64,000 bases of DNA from Shewanella putrefaciens (GCF_016406305.1 NZ_CP066369.1:2560501-2624500), one strand, 5' to 3'. Counted from the stretch's first letter, positions 23,646-34,966 are shown. Program-made: numbers and translations. Notes: generated by a model not told the origin, from the sequence alone.

Positions 23646-26600
23646 CTAACCTTTTGCGAGCTCGAGCAATGCCTCCAATGGATGTTTAGGCTTATAGCCC
23701 GCAAAGCGTTTGACTTGACTACGACAGGAATAACCCGATACGAGTACCTGTTGTTTATCAAGTTTAGCTAAGGTCTGTTTCCACGACATATCGAACAAAG
23801 CTTGAGAACGTTCAAGATTCTCCGCCTCGTGGCCATAGGTGCCCGCCATACCGCAACAACCAAGATTCATAGCCGATAACTTAGCACCAAAATGCGCAAA
23901 AATTTTAGTCCATTCGTTGGCCGTATTAGGCCTAGCAGTAGACTCTGTGCAATGGCTAAACCAAGTATATTGTTTATCTTGCATGGTCTTAGCGGGAATA
24001 TCCTGCAGTATGCCGAGTAACCATTCGTTGGCAAGTTTCACCTCAAATGCACCACGATTCACCCCAAGAATTTCTTTATATTCATCGCGATAACAGAGCA
24101 CTAAGGCAGGGTCGATGCCCACCATAGGCATGCCTAGCTTATGCACTTGATTTAAGAAGTCCGTACTCGACTGTGCTGTTTTAGCAAATTTATCCAAGAA
24201 ACCTTTGATATGGGTCGGTTTACCGTTGGGTTTAAAGGGCAGCAGAACTGGCTTTAATCCTAAGGTTTCAATCAATTGGATAAAACGATACACCAAACCT
24301 GCATCGTAGAAGCTGTTAAATGGATCTTGAACCACCAAGACAAACTTCGAACGTTCATCGACGGGAATAGCCTGCAGCGCGGCCAGATCATAACCCCGGC
24401 TCGCGTGGCCATCGAGTCGTTGTTTTAAGGTCGGCACAGATAATGCGGGTGCATCCACATAACCAATCGCTTTTTTTATCACCCATTGGCTCAATGGATT
24501 TTGGGAAGCAAAGTTAGTTAATCGCGGCGCTGTCGCCATTAAGGGGAGACTGTCTTCAATCCCTGCGACAAGATAATCCTTGGCGGGCCTTAAGTAGCGT
24601 TGATAATAAATATTAAAAAACTGTGCCCTAAATTTAGGCACATCCACTTTAACGGGGCATTGGCCAGAGCAGGCTTTACAGGCTAAGCAACCCTTAAGGG
24701 ATTCCATCACCTCATGGGAATAATCATAATCACGTTTAGCGTTAATGGTGTTTTGTATGCGCTGCAATATACCGAGCGGCTTGGCCTTGGCGAGTGCATT
24801 GACATCCACGCCTTCGGTTTCAAGCAGTCTTAGCCATTCACGCATCAATCCTGCACGACCTTTAGGTGACTGCACTCTATCCCCTGTCACCTTAAAGGAG
24901 GGGCACATGGGCGAATAGCTGCTGTAGTTAAAACACAGGCCATTACCGTTACAGTTCATCACATCGGGGAAGGCATCACGCACAGTAACGGGGATTTGTC
25001 TGTCAAACTTACCGCGCTTAGCACTATCAACATCGTAATAGAGGGCACCTGTATCTTTAGGCGCCACCAGCTTGCCTGGGTTAAGTCTATTATCGGGGTC
25101 AAACAGGCCTTTGATATCTTGAAGTACGCCATAAAGCTCATCACCAAAAACGGCGGGACCGTATTCACCGCGCACACCTTTACCGTGCTCGCCCCACATC
25201 AGGCCGCCGTATTTAAGCGTGAGTGCCGCGACTTGATCGGAAATAACCCGCAGTAACTTTTCATCTTCCACATCGCACATATCGAGCGCGGGCCGCACAT
25301 GCAGCACACCGGCATCCACATGACCAAACATGCCATATTGCAGATTGTGTCCATCCAATACTGCGCGAAACTCCATAATATAATCGGCAAGCTTTTCGGG
25401 CGGCACCGCGGTATCTTCGGCAAAGGCGATAGGTTTACGACGTCCCTTAGTGGCGCCCAATAAACCAACCGCTTTTTTGCGCATACCGTAGATTTTTTCG
25501 ATACTTGGCTTATCTTGCGTCACTTGGTAACCCAATACGCCGCACTCACCTTTACTGATTTGCTCGGTCAAAACCGCTTCAAGACTGGCAAGCTTTTGCT
25601 CAACTTCTTCAGTGTCACCGGCAAATTCGACCATATTGAGGCCGTCGATGATCTTACCCGGTACTTCCTGGATAAGTTCAGCAACCGAATGCCAAACAAT
25701 GTCCTCACGGGCCAAATTGAGGACTTTTGAATCGACGGTTTCGACCACAGTCGCCCGGGCAGCAACTAATGATGGCGCGTGGCGCAGCGCCGATTGAAAC
25801 GAATCATACTTAATATTCACCATCGCCCGCTCGGTCGGCAGCGGCGTAATATTCAGCTTGGCCTCGGTAATGACCGCCAGTGTGCCCTCTGAGCCCGTTA
25901 AAATCCTCGATAAATCGAATTGTGTCAGGCCATTATTCCACACATGTTTTAAATCATAACCCGTTAAAAAGCGGTTAAGTTTCGGGAATTGCTTTTCAAT
26001 CAGCGCGCGCTTCTCGCGGCAAACCTTTGCAATGGCCGAAATCAGCTTTTGCCCGAGTGGATTGTCACTCACATTATCGGGATTACACAAAAGTCCCGCA
26101 TCCAATGGCTGAGTGTCTAGCACACTGCCATCGATCAACACACTGCGCAGCGCCAATACATGGTCCGAGGTTTTACCGTAAACCAAGGAGCCCGCACCCG
26201 AGGCATCGGTATTGATCATGCCGCCAATGGTCGCGCGGTTAGAGGTGGATAAATCGGGACTGAAAAAATAACCGTGCGGGCGCAGCGCATCATTGAGCGC
26301 ATCTTTAATCACCCCAGCTTCAACCCGCACCCAACCCTGCTCAGCATTCACCTCAAGCACACGGTTCATATAGCGCGACACATCGAGGATCAGACCATGG
26401 GTCAAGGACTGGCCATTGGTGCCCGTACCGCCGCCCCGGGCACTAAAAGTGACCTCACGGAAGATATCTTTCGCCGCGAGCGCTAAGGCTATTTGTATAT
26501 CCTTTTGATTTTTAGGATAAAGCACCGCTTGGGGTAAAAATTGATAGACAGAGTTATCGGTCGCTTGCACTAGCCGTGCACTGTATCGCTTGTCTATATC

Positions 26601-26687
26601 ACCGGAATACTCGCTTTGCTCGAGTGCATCAAGGTATGCCAAATACACTGGCTCTAATGTTTGTTGATGTGATAGCAGGGGTAACAT
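23646..26687 (-). CDS. ydiJ: FAD-binding and (Fe-S) oxidoreductase, YdiJ type (D-2-hydroxyacid dehydrogenase)
   Basis: Large flavin/iron-sulfur protein of 1013 residues, the length of E. coli YdiJ, which has been reported to act on D-2-hydroxyglutarate. Domains in order: FAD_binding_4 with FSARGGGTGTNGQS near residue 80, the FAD-oxidase C domain (GMFGHVDAGVLHVRP near 455), a 4Fe-4S region with CNGNGLC and CLACKACSGQCPVKVDVP near 670, and a C-terminal CCG-like region (FSHCTES, LGCCGMAGTYGHE). Electrons probably pass to the quinone pool. It follows ppsA on the same strand but a terminator separates them. Confidence 0.88.
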   Translation of the reverse strand: MLPLLSHQQTLEPVYLAYLDALEQSEYSGDIDKRYSARLVQATDNSVYQFLPQAVLYPKNQKDIQIALALAAKDIFREVTFSARGGGTGTNGQSLTHGLILDVSRYMNRVLEVNAEQGWVRVEAGVIKDALNDALRPHGYFFSPDLSTSNRATIGGMINTDASGAGSLVYGKTSDHVLALRSVLIDGSVLDTQPLDAGLLCNPDNVSDNPLGQKLISAIAKVCREKRALIEKQFPKLNRFLTGYDLKHVWNNGLTQFDLSRILTGSEGTLAVITEAKLNITPLPTERAMVNIKYDSFQSALRHAPSLVAARATVVETVDSKVLNLAREDIVWHSVAELIQEVPGKIIDGLNMVEFAGDTEEVEQKLASLEAVLTEQISKGECGVLGYQVTQDKPSIEKIYGMRKKAVGLLGATKGRRKPIAFAEDTAVPPEKLADYIMEFRAVLDGHNLQYGMFGHVDAGVLHVRPALDMCDVEDEKLLRVISDQVAALTLKYGGLMWGEHGKGVRGEYGPAVFGDELYGVLQDIKGLFDPDNRLNPGKLVAPKDTGALYYDVDSAKRGKFDRQIPVTVRDAFPDVMNCNGNGLCFNYSSYSPMCPSFKVTGDRVQSPKGRAGLMREWLRLLETEGVDVNALAKAKPLGILQRIQNTINAKRDYDYSHEVMESLKGCLACKACSGQCPVKVDVPKFRAQFFNIYYQRYLRPAKDYLVAGIEDSLPLMATAPRLTNFASQNPLSQWVIKKAIGYVDAPALSVPTLKQRLDGHASRGYDLAALQAIPVDERSKFVLVVQDPFNSFYDAGLVYRFIQLIETLGLKPVLLPFKPNGKPTHIKGFLDKFAKTAQSSTDFLNQVHKLGMPMVGIDPALVLCYRDEYKEILGVNRGAFEVKLANEWLLGILQDIPAKTMQDKQYTWFSHCTESTARPNTANEWTKIFAHFGAKLSAMNLGCCGMAGTYGHEAENLERSQALFDMSWKQTLAKLDKQQVLVSGYSCRSQVKRFAGYKPKHPLEALLELAKG

Positions 26688-26728
26688 GGATGGCTTCTGT
26701 CAATTATCGTTATGGGGCCATTATAAAC

Positions 26729-26758
26729 AAAAAAAAAGCCACTCAAAGCGGCTTTTTT
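26729..26758 (-). terminator. ppsA terminator
   Basis: AAAAAAGCC pairs with GGCTTTTTT with a short internal CT/AG extension; it gives a T9 tract on the minus strand. It lies 28 nt after ppsA. Confidence 0.85.
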
Positions 26759-26785
26759 AACATCTTTATCAAATTACAGCCTAGA

Positions 26786-29155
26786 TCACCCGTGGGCTTC
26801 GGCCAAATATAACCATGTATCAATAACAGTATCAGGGTTCAGAGACACGGTATCGATACCTTGTTCAACTAACCAAGCCGCGAAATCGGCGTGATCTGAA
26901 GGGCCTTGGCCACAGATACCGATATAAGCGCCCTTAGCCTTAGCCGATTTAATGGCCATAGACAGTAGGATCTTAACGGCTTCATTACGCTCATCAAACA
27001 AATGACTAATAATGCCTGAGTCACGGTCTAAGCCAAGTGTTAACTGGGTTAAGTCGTTTGAACCGATAGAGAAACCATCAAAATGTTCGAGGAATTGATC
27101 CGCTAACAGGGCGTTTGACGGCACTTCACACATCATGATGACGCGCAGACCGTCTTTACCACGCTCTAAACCTTGCTCTTTGAGTAGGCCAATCACTTGT
27201 TCGGCTTCTTTTACGGTACGCACGAACGGGATCATGACTTCGACGTTTGTCAGACCCATTTCGTTACGAACGCGTTTGATCGCTTCACACTCTAGGGCAA
27301 AACAGTCACGGAATGATTCAGAGATATAACGGCTTGCACCGCGGAAGCCCAGCATTGGGTTCTCTTCTTCTGGCTCGTAACGGTCACCACCGACTAAGTT
27401 TGCGTATTCGTTAGACTTAAAGTCTGACATACGTACGATCACTTTCTTCGGATAGAAAGCTGAACCGATTGATGCAATACCTTCAACCAGACGGGCAATG
27501 TAGAACTCAACGGGTGATTCATAACCTGCGATCATCTCGTTAATTTCAGTTTGCAGAGCGGCGTCTTGTTGATTGAATTCAAGCAGCGCTTTCGGGTGAA
27601 TACCGATCATGCGGTTGATAATGAATTCTAAACGCGCTAAACCGACACCTTCGTTTGGCAAACGGGCAAAGTCGAATGCACGATCAGGGTTACCCACGTT
27701 CATCATGATTTTCATCGGTAATGCAGGCAGTGAATCAACACGGTTTGAAATCACTTCAAACTCTTGTTTACCTTCATAGATGAAGCCTGTGTCGCCTTCG
27801 GCGCAAGACACAGTCACTAATTGACCATTTTTGATACGGTCAGTCACATCACCACAACCTACCACTGCGGGTACACCTAATTCACGGGCGATAATCGCCG
27901 CGTGACAGGTACGACCGCCACGGTTAGTGACGATGGCGCTGGCGCGCTTCATGATAGGTTCCCAATCTGGGTCGGTCATGTCAGTCACTAACACATCGCC
28001 AGGTTGGATTTGATCCATATCGGCGATAGAGGTTAATACCTTAGCCACACCTGAACCCACTTTATGACCGATAGCACGACCTTCAGAGATCACAGCGCCA
28101 CGGCTCTTTAAGTGGTAACGCTCAATGAGTTGCACATCTTCACGGCTACGAACCGTTTCTGGACGCGCTTGCACGATATACAGCTTGCCATCGTTACCGT
28201 CTTTCGCCCACTCGATGTCCATTGGACGACCGTAGTGTTTTTCGATAACCATAGCTTGTTTAGCCAATTCCATCACTTCTGCGTCATTGATAGAGAATTG
28301 ACGACGCTTGTCAGCGGCAACATCTTCAATTTTCACTTGTTTGCCGTGAGCAGCATCATCGGAATACACCATCTGGATGAGCTTGCTACCGATATTACGG
28401 CGAACAACGGCTTTATGGCCTTGGGATAAAATTGGTTTGTGAACATAGAATTCGTCAGGGTTTACCGCGCCTTGAACGACCATTTCACCCAGACCGAAAG
28501 AAGAAGTGATAAACACCACATCGTTATTGCCTGATTCAGTGTCCATAGTGAACATCACGCCTGATGCCGCTTTGTCTGAACGAACCATGCGTTGTACGCC
28601 GGCAGACAGGGCAACACCGTGGTGCTCATAACCTTGATGAACACGGTATGAAATAGCACGGTCGTTAAAGAGTGACGCGAACACGTGCTTGATAGCCACG
28701 AGAACTGAGTCAAATCCTTTCACGTTTAAGAAGGTTTCTTGCTGACCAGCAAAAGAGGCATCTGGCATATCTTCTGCGGTGGCAGAAGAACGAACCGCGA
28801 ATGACGCATCGCTAGTTTCAGCGGCAAGTTTATCGTAAGCTTCACGAATGGCTTGCTCTAAAGCTGGTTGGAATGGGGTGTCAATCACCCATTGTCTGAT
28901 CTGTGCACCTACTTTTGCCAGTGCATTGACATCATCTACATCCAGTGTGGCTAGAATGTCATAAATCTTCTGGTTTACTCCACTTTGTTCAAGGAACTCA
29001 TTGAACGCATAAGAAGTCGTCGCAAATCCGCCAGGTACTTGAACACCGGCATTGGCCAGATTGCTGATCATCTCGCCTAGAGAAGCATTTTTACCGCCAA
29101 CTAAGTTGACGTCACCCATGCCTAATTCCTGATACCAGAGTACGTATTGCTGCAC
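26786..29155 (-). CDS. ppsA: Phosphoenolpyruvate synthase
   Basis: Makes PEP from pyruvate and ATP for gluconeogenesis. The 789 residues include the N-terminal pyruvate-phosphate dikinase ATP-grasp domain ([31 protein letters not shown]), the swivelling His domain [15 protein letters not shown] with the phospho-His near 420, and the PEP/pyruvate-binding barrel ([30 protein letters not shown]). The Thr two residues before the His is the site targeted by PpsR. It is divergent from ppsR with a 124-bp shared interval. Confidence 0.98.
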   Translation of the reverse strand: MQQYVLWYQELGMGDVNLVGGKNASLGEMISNLANAGVQVPGGFATTSYAFNEFLEQSGVNQKIYDILATLDVDDVNALAKVGAQIRQWVIDTPFQPALEQAIREAYDKLAAETSDASFAVRSSATAEDMPDASFAGQQETFLNVKGFDSVLVAIKHVFASLFNDRAISYRVHQGYEHHGVALSAGVQRMVRSDKAASGVMFTMDTESGNNDVVFITSSFGLGEMVVQGAVNPDEFYVHKPILSQGHKAVVRRNIGSKLIQMVYSDDAAHGKQVKIEDVAADKRRQFSINDAEVMELAKQAMVIEKHYGRPMDIEWAKDGNDGKLYIVQARPETVRSREDVQLIERYHLKSRGAVISEGRAIGHKVGSGVAKVLTSIADMDQIQPGDVLVTDMTDPDWEPIMKRASAIVTNRGGRTCHAAIIARELGVPAVVGCGDVTDRIKNGQLVTVSCAEGDTGFIYEGKQEFEVISNRVDSLPALPMKIMMNVGNPDRAFDFARLPNEGVGLARLEFIINRMIGIHPKALLEFNQQDAALQTEINEMIAGYESPVEFYIARLVEGIASIGSAFYPKKVIVRMSDFKSNEYANLVGGDRYEPEEENPMLGFRGASRYISESFRDCFALECEAIKRVRNEMGLTNVEVMIPFVRTVKEAEQVIGLLKEQGLERGKDGLRVIMMCEVPSNALLADQFLEHFDGFSIGSNDLTQLTLGLDRDSGIISHLFDERNEAVKILLSMAIKSAKAKGAYIGICGQGPSDHADFAAWLVEQGIDTVSLNPDTVIDTWLYLAEAHG

Positions 29156-29279
29156 AGTTCTATCTCCGCAAGTTTATTTCAGTGGCCCCTTCACACGAGG
29201 GCAGCGGCATTTTACACTCCTGCCGAAGAAGCGTAAATCTATAATTTTATTTGTAATTTTATTACTACAAGAGGTCAGT

Positions 29280-30092
29280 ATGGCACCAAAAGTATTCTAC
29301 ATCTCCGACGGGACAGCGATCACAGCTGAGGTTTTTGGACATGCAGTTCTCTCGCAATTTCCACTAGAATTTGAGTCACTTACGATTCCATTTGTTGAAA
29401 CCTTAACGAAAGCCGAGCAAGTTAAGCGACAAATTAATGATTGTTTTATTACAACAGGTGAACGGCCATTAGTGTTCCATTCGATCGTAAAAGCCGAAAT
29501 TCGCGACATCATCTACTCGAGTGAAGGGGTAGATTATGATTTTTTAAATACTTTTGTGGCACCACTTGAGCAACATTTAGGCGTAAGCGCCTCACCCGTA
29601 GTTCACCGCACCCACGGCAAAGCCAATCACGGCTATGAAGCCCGTATCGATGCCATTAATTTTGCGATGGATAACGATGACGGCCAGACGATGAAACACA
29701 TGGATGAAGCCGATCTGGTTTTACTTGGTGTCTCTCGCTGTGGCAAAACCCCATCGAGCCTGTATTTATCCATGCAGTTCGGCATAAAAGCGGCAAACTA
29801 CCCTTTCACCGAAGATGATATGGATAACCTTAAGTTACCTGAAGCGCTGAAACGCAATAAGAAAAAACTGTTTGGTTTAACCATTGATCCCGTGCGCTTA
29901 CATGAAATTCGCCAGAGTCGAATGGAGAATAGTCGCTATTCATCGCTCAAACAGTGCCGCTTAGAAGTCAAAGAAGTGGAAATGATGTTTAAACGTGAAC
30001 GTATTCCCTATATAGACACCACCAATCATTCGGTTGAAGAGATTGCGACTAAGATTTTAGATGTGACCGGTCTTGAGCGCCATATGTTCTAA
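29280..30092 (+). CDS. ppsR: PEP synthase regulatory kinase/pyrophosphorylase PpsR
   Basis: Bifunctional regulator that inactivates PpsA by ADP-dependent phosphorylation of the Thr near its catalytic His and reactivates it by phosphorolysis. The 270-residue chain has the [13 protein letters not shown] start, the [15 protein letters not shown] segment and the P-loop GVSRCGKT at about residues 151-158 that mark the DUF299 family. An AAGAGG site precedes the ATG. Divergence from its target ppsA makes the assignment secure. Confidence 0.97.
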   Translation: MAPKVFYISDGTAITAEVFGHAVLSQFPLEFESLTIPFVETLTKAEQVKRQINDCFITTGERPLVFHSIVKAEIRDIIYSSEGVDYDFLNTFVAPLEQHLGVSASPVVHRTHGKANHGYEARIDAINFAMDNDDGQTMKHMDEADLVLLGVSRCGKTPSSLYLSMQFGIKAANYPFTEDDMDNLKLPEALKRNKKKLFGLTIDPVRLHEIRQSRMENSRYSSLKQCRLEVKEVEMMFKRERIPYIDTTNHSVEEIATKILDVTGLERHMF

Positions 30093-30180
30093 ATCGACAG
30101 TCTTCTAAATCAACAGACCTTAACCTGCTAATCCACAAGGGCAAATTTAGGCTAAATAGATCTAAGTTAAATTAAATTCA

Positions 30181-30221
30181 TTGCACAGATGCCGACAATT
30201 AGCACAATTGGCACTGTGCAA
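30181..30221 (+). promoter_or_regulatory. Long interrupted dyad upstream of aroH
   Basis: TTGCACAG-A-TGC-CGA-CAATT faces AATTG-GCA-CTGTGCAA across AGCAC, 16 pairs with two interruptions on the left arm. It lies just upstream of a TATAAT at 30237 and covers the region where the -35 element would be. No U tract follows, so a terminator is unlikely and an operator is the better reading. Confidence 0.6.
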
Positions 30222-30236
30222 CTCGGCTCGATTCGT

Positions 30237-30242
30237 TATAAT
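30237..30242 (+). promoter_or_regulatory. Candidate -10 element for aroH
   Basis: TATAAT matches the sigma70 consensus exactly, 48 nt before the aroH ATG. The -35 at standard spacing would fall on CTGTGC inside the preceding dyad and is poor, suggesting dependence on a regulator or reduced strength. Confidence 0.5.
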
Positions 30243-30289
30243 CCGTGGCAATCTGGCGAAAAGCGCCGCATGCAAGCTCGGTATTTTGA

Positions 30290-31354
30290 ATGACCATTAA
30301 AACAGACGAATTACGTACTTCTTTATTAGCTAAAGTCATCTCACCTGCACAACTGGCATCTGAGTACCCATTAACCCAAGAAGCCGCCGACTACCTTATC
30401 CAACAACGTCGTGAAGTTGAAGCCATTATTATGGGCGAAGATCAGCGTCTGCTGGTGATCATTGGCCCCTGCTCGATTCATGATACTAAGGCAGCCCTCG
30501 AATATGCCCAACGTTTAGCGGCCTTGCATCAAGAGTTGAAAGAGGACCTGTGCATTTTAATGCGCGTTTATTTCGAAAAACCTCGCACTATCGTTGGCTG
30601 GAAAGGCTTGATATCCGACCCCGATCTCGATGGCAGTTTCGAGCCCAATAAAGGTCTGCGTATTGCCCGTGAATTGCTGCAACAAATCACCGAATTAAAG
30701 TTACCCATAGCCACCGAATTTTTAGACATGGTGAACGGTCAGTACATAGCCGATTTAATCACTTGGGGCGCCATTGGTGCACGCACCACCGAAAGCCAAG
30801 TTCACCGAGAAATGGCCTCAGCCCTCTCCTGTCCCGTGGGTTTTAAAAACGGTACCGATGGCAATATCAATATCGCCGTCGATGCGGTGCGCGCCGCAAA
30901 AGTGCCGCATATATTCTATTCACCGGATAAAGATGGCGCCATGGCGGTCTATCGCACCCACGGTAATCCCTTTGGCCATATCATATTGCGCGGCGGCAAA
31001 AAGCCTAATTACTTTGCACAAGATATTGAAGAAGCGCGTTTAAAGCTTGAGTCCGTCGATGTCACGCCTCGAGTGGTAGTGGACTTCAGCCACGGTAACA
31101 GTGAAAAAAATCACCTTAAGCAATTAGCCGTTGCCGACGACATCATGGCGCAAATGCGTGCGGGTAGCACGGCAATTGCCGGGATAATGGCCGAAAGTTT
31201 CTTACAGGAAGGCAATCAAAAGGTCATCAAAGGCCAGCCACTTTGTTACGGCAAAAGTATCACCGATGCCTGCCTACACTGGGATGATTCAGAAAAGTTA
31301 CTGCGGGATCTGGCCAAAGCCTCCCGCGATAGACGAGCCTTATTAGGCCAATAA
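30290..31354 (+). CDS. aroH: 3-deoxy-7-phosphoheptulonate (DAHP) synthase, AroH-like
   Basis: First step of the shikimate pathway, condensing PEP and erythrose 4-phosphate. A 354-residue type I beta class enzyme with LLVIIGPCSIHD, MRVYFEKPRT, GWKGLISDP, GARTTESQVHREMAS, GTDGN and DFSHGN motifs. It is closer in the regions I can compare to E. coli AroH (Trp-sensitive) than to AroG or AroF, and the ppsR-aroH order is also the E. coli one; feedback specificity is inferred. The neighbouring PEP synthase pair supplies its substrate. A strong terminator follows. Confidence 0.88.
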   Translation: MTIKTDELRTSLLAKVISPAQLASEYPLTQEAADYLIQQRREVEAIIMGEDQRLLVIIGPCSIHDTKAALEYAQRLAALHQELKEDLCILMRVYFEKPRTIVGWKGLISDPDLDGSFEPNKGLRIARELLQQITELKLPIATEFLDMVNGQYIADLITWGAIGARTTESQVHREMASALSCPVGFKNGTDGNINIAVDAVRAAKVPHIFYSPDKDGAMAVYRTHGNPFGHIILRGGKKPNYFAQDIEEARLKLESVDVTPRVVVDFSHGNSEKNHLKQLAVADDIMAQMRAGSTAIAGIMAESFLQEGNQKVIKGQPLCYGKSITDACLHWDDSEKLLRDLAKASRDRRALLGQ

Positions 31355-31374
31355 GCACAGTAAAGCGATAACTC

Positions 31375-31397
31375 AAGGCTTCCAATGGAAGCCTTTT
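31375..31397 (+). terminator. aroH terminator
   Basis: AAGGCTTCC/GGAAGCCTT with an AAT loop followed by T run, 21 nt after the stop. Confidence 0.92.
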
Positions 31398-31506
31398 TAC
31401 TTTTAGTTTGGCTTTAAAACGGATTGGAATAGGCGTTTTCTATCATTCAAAATTAAAACTCACTATAATTGCGCCTCGTTAAAAATGCATAACCTCAGGT
31501 TGCCGT

Positions 31507-31938
31507 ATGCCAAATTCCCTCGATTCTTCACATCCGACATTTTCAGACGCTATTGAGCAAAGGATCAATCAATCCGAAGCCCGTGTAATCAAAGCTGTTT
31601 TCCCTTCTATTACCAATCATCACAACACCTTATTTGGTGGCGAAGCCTTAGCGTGGATGGATGAAACAGCGTTTATCGCAGCGACCCGTTTTTGCCGTAA
31701 AACCTTAGTCACTGTGAGTTCTGACCGCATCGATTTTAAAAAACCGATCCCCGCCGGCACGCTAGCGGAACTGATCGCCCGGGTGATCCATGTCGGCAAT
31801 ACATCCTTAAAAGTCGAAGTGAATATCTTCGTGGAGAATATGTACCAAGATCACCGTGAGCATGCGATACGTGGCGTATTTACCTTTGTTGCTGTAGACG
31901 AACAACGAAACCCCACGCAAGTCTGGACGGCTGAATAG
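31507..31938 (+). CDS. Acyl-CoA thioesterase (hotdog fold, YciA-like)
   Basis: A 143-residue hotdog-fold thioesterase. The block NHHNTLFGGEALAWMDETAFIAATRF holds the active-site helix with the conserved FGG and acidic residue, followed by VSSDRIDFKKPIPAGTL and the VEVNIFVEN strand. Such proteins hydrolyse medium- to long-chain acyl-CoA in the cytosol; substrate range is not readable here. It is a monocistronic gene downstream of the aroH terminator. Confidence 0.88.
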   Translation: MPNSLDSSHPTFSDAIEQRINQSEARVIKAVFPSITNHHNTLFGGEALAWMDETAFIAATRFCRKTLVTVSSDRIDFKKPIPAGTLAELIARVIHVGNTSLKVEVNIFVENMYQDHREHAIRGVFTFVAVDEQRNPTQVWTAE

Positions 31939-32159
31939 AATTTAAGCACTCAAGACAATATACTTGGCCCCTTAAATGCAACTGTTTTTGGGGCAATGTT
32001 CGCCATCATTCATAACTAACAACCACTAGACAAAAGTATAACAACAAGAAACATATAAAAATTTTGTCAAAATTCCTGCATAAAGCAATAGGATCCCCTA
32101 TTACTTTTCTGTTACATTGAGTTCAATCTTCACGCGCCACGAACATAATCATAAAAGCC

Positions 32160-32822
32160 ATGAAGCTAGAAAACTTAAATATCATTATCGCAGACGATCA
32201 TCCATTGTTCAGAAATGCACTACGTCAGGCACTCACCAGTGCCTTTGAGCATGCCCAATGGTATGAAGCCGACAGTGCCGATGCATTACAATCGGTTTTA
32301 GACGCACAAAACTCCAGTTACGATTTAGTGCTGCTGGACTTACAAATGCCCGGCTCCCACGGCTATTCCACCTTGATCCACTTACGCGCCCACTATCCAG
32401 ATCTTCCCGTGGTGGTGATTTCTGCCCATGAAGATATCAATACGATAAGCCGTGCAATTCACTACGGCAGCAGTGGCTTTATTCCTAAATCTGCATCGAT
32501 GGAAACCCTAAAAGAAGCGTTGAGTGCAGTATTATTTGGTGATATTTGGCTACCTGTGGGGGCGGAAATTATCCCAATTGAAGATGACGATACCGATAAA
32601 ATGGCGAGTAAGCTGTCGGATCTCACCCCGCAGCAATATAAAGTGCTGCAAATGTTTGCCGAAGGTTTACTGAATAAGCAAATTGCCTATGATCTTGGCG
32701 TATCTGAGGCCACCATCAAAGCCCATGCGACGGCGATTTTTAGAAAACTCGGTGTGCGTAACCGCACCCAAGCGGTTATCGCTCTCGCTCAGCTCGAAAT
32801 GGATAAGGGTGATTTATCTTAA
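32160..32822 (+). CDS. NarL/FixJ-family response regulator (orphan)
   Basis: Two-domain regulator of 220 residues. The receiver domain has the acidic pair D12-D13, phospho-acceptor D60 (LVLLDLQMPG) and the conserved Lys in FIPKSAS. A LuxR-type helix-turn-helix follows at about residues 150-210 (LTPQQYKVLQMFAEGLLNKQIAYDLGVSEATIKAH). No histidine kinase lies nearby, so the partner is unknown. The ATG is preceded by weak AT-rich sequence without a good ribosome site. Its converging neighbour is cysB. Confidence 0.9.
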   Translation: MKLENLNIIIADDHPLFRNALRQALTSAFEHAQWYEADSADALQSVLDAQNSSYDLVLLDLQMPGSHGYSTLIHLRAHYPDLPVVVISAHEDINTISRAIHYGSSGFIPKSASMETLKEALSAVLFGDIWLPVGAEIIPIEDDDTDKMASKLSDLTPQQYKVLQMFAEGLLNKQIAYDLGVSEATIKAHATAIFRKLGVRNRTQAVIALAQLEMDKGDLS

Positions 32823-32878
32823 GACCTAATACTGAGGACGCCATCCTCTATCAGAACAGTAAAATTTAATTACCCCAT

Positions 32879-32910
32879 AAAAAATGCCGCGAATATTCGC
32901 GGCATTTTTT
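32879..32910. terminator. Bidirectional terminator, response regulator / cysB
   Basis: A perfect 32-bp palindrome with arms AAAAAATGCCGCGAAT and ATTCGCGGCATTTTTT, giving a T6 tract on both strands between converging genes. Confidence 0.95.
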
Positions 32911-32925
32911 ATCGGACTAACAGAG

Positions 32926-33903
<978 letters not shown>

Positions 33904-33974
33904 CTATCCTTGTCTCAAATACGCATAAAGGTATTGTTCATTGAGTGGTAACATCACACTCATCTATAATCAAT

Positions 33975-33989
33975 CGTTATAGTATAACG
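33975..33989. promoter_or_regulatory. Perfect palindrome in the cysB upstream region
   Basis: CGTTATA-G-TATAACG in the 228-bp divergent region between cysB and the coiled-coil gene. Its symmetry suggests a dimeric regulator site; the regulator is not identified. Confidence 0.5.
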
Positions 33990-34128
33990 TAAAAATTAAA
34001 GCAAATAGGAATATAGAGCACAAGTCTAAAGATTCATACGACAGAAATGATAACCTAGGCTAAGATAACTATGCTAGTTTATTGATTTATTGTAGCATTA
34101 GCTCAATTGGATAAATAATGGAACATCT

Positions 34129-34908
34129 ATGTCATTCACCTTGGTTCTGATCCTCATCGGTGCACTTTTACTGCTTGTTATCGGAATTAACGTTATACAA
34201 CAACAAAAAGAACGTGCTGAGGCTGAGCGTCGCATCGAGTTTGCTCGTCAAAGGGCCATCATCGATGAAACGGAAACGGTATTATCCAATACCGGCATGA
34301 TACCTTGCAGTACCCATATTATGTTGGTGCTGTATCGCCGCGTTCAAGATGCGTTAGAAATTGCAACAACATTAAGCGCCATCCAACAAAAGGCGGATTT
34401 TCAACGTCGTCTTGCCGATATTAAAAATCAGATAGACTCGTTACAATCTAGTCCCCCACAAGCCCCTCCTATTGAGGGTTTTAGACTACCAGACAACGAC
34501 AAACAGATTTTAGCTTTAGTGCAAACCCTCAAAAAACTCAAGGCAATATTACGGGCAGAACACAATAAAGGCCGTGTTGACCCGAATGTGTTTGCGCAGG
34601 AAGAAACCCGTATCGATAACTTGCAGCTCAGGATTAATGTTGATTCTATGCTTTCCCGCGCCCGTGCGGCGAGTTTTATGAAACAGTATGGTTCTTCCAA
34701 GCAAATGGTGACTAAAGCTTTGGCCACATTACATGCAATTAAAGCGCAGACACCCAACGACCCCTTTATTGGTCGTAAGGTTGATGAAGCTAAAATGCTA
34801 CTCGATGAAATTATGGGCGCTCAAAAACTGTCTGAACCAAGTGCACCTAGATCTAAAAATGAGGAAGATGATATCGATATGTTGTTCCAGCCTAAAAAGA
34901 AATGGTGA
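34129..34908 (+). CDS. Membrane-anchored coiled-coil protein of unknown function
   Basis: Function unknown. Of 259 residues, 3-25 form one hydrophobic segment (LVLILIGALLLLVIGINVI) that should anchor the N-terminus, followed by a charged helix (QQKERAEAERRIEFARQR). The rest is predicted largely helical, with two heptad-rich stretches around residues 85-115 and 140-175, and a short acidic tail with EEDDIDMLF then basic KKKW. No catalytic motif is visible. It converges with topA; proteins of this type next to topA occur in other marine gammaproteobacteria as far as I recall. Confidence 0.75.
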   Translation: MSFTLVLILIGALLLLVIGINVIQQQKERAEAERRIEFARQRAIIDETETVLSNTGMIPCSTHIMLVLYRRVQDALEIATTLSAIQQKADFQRRLADIKNQIDSLQSSPPQAPPIEGFRLPDNDKQILALVQTLKKLKAILRAEHNKGRVDPNVFAQEETRIDNLQLRINVDSMLSRARAASFMKQYGSSKQMVTKALATLHAIKAQTPNDPFIGRKVDEAKMLLDEIMGAQKLSEPSAPRSKNEEDDIDMLFQPKKKW

Positions 34909-34966
34909 TGGCTCTCGATATTCGTTAAGCAAAATCGGATTGGATACTCATAAAAAGTTAGATAAC

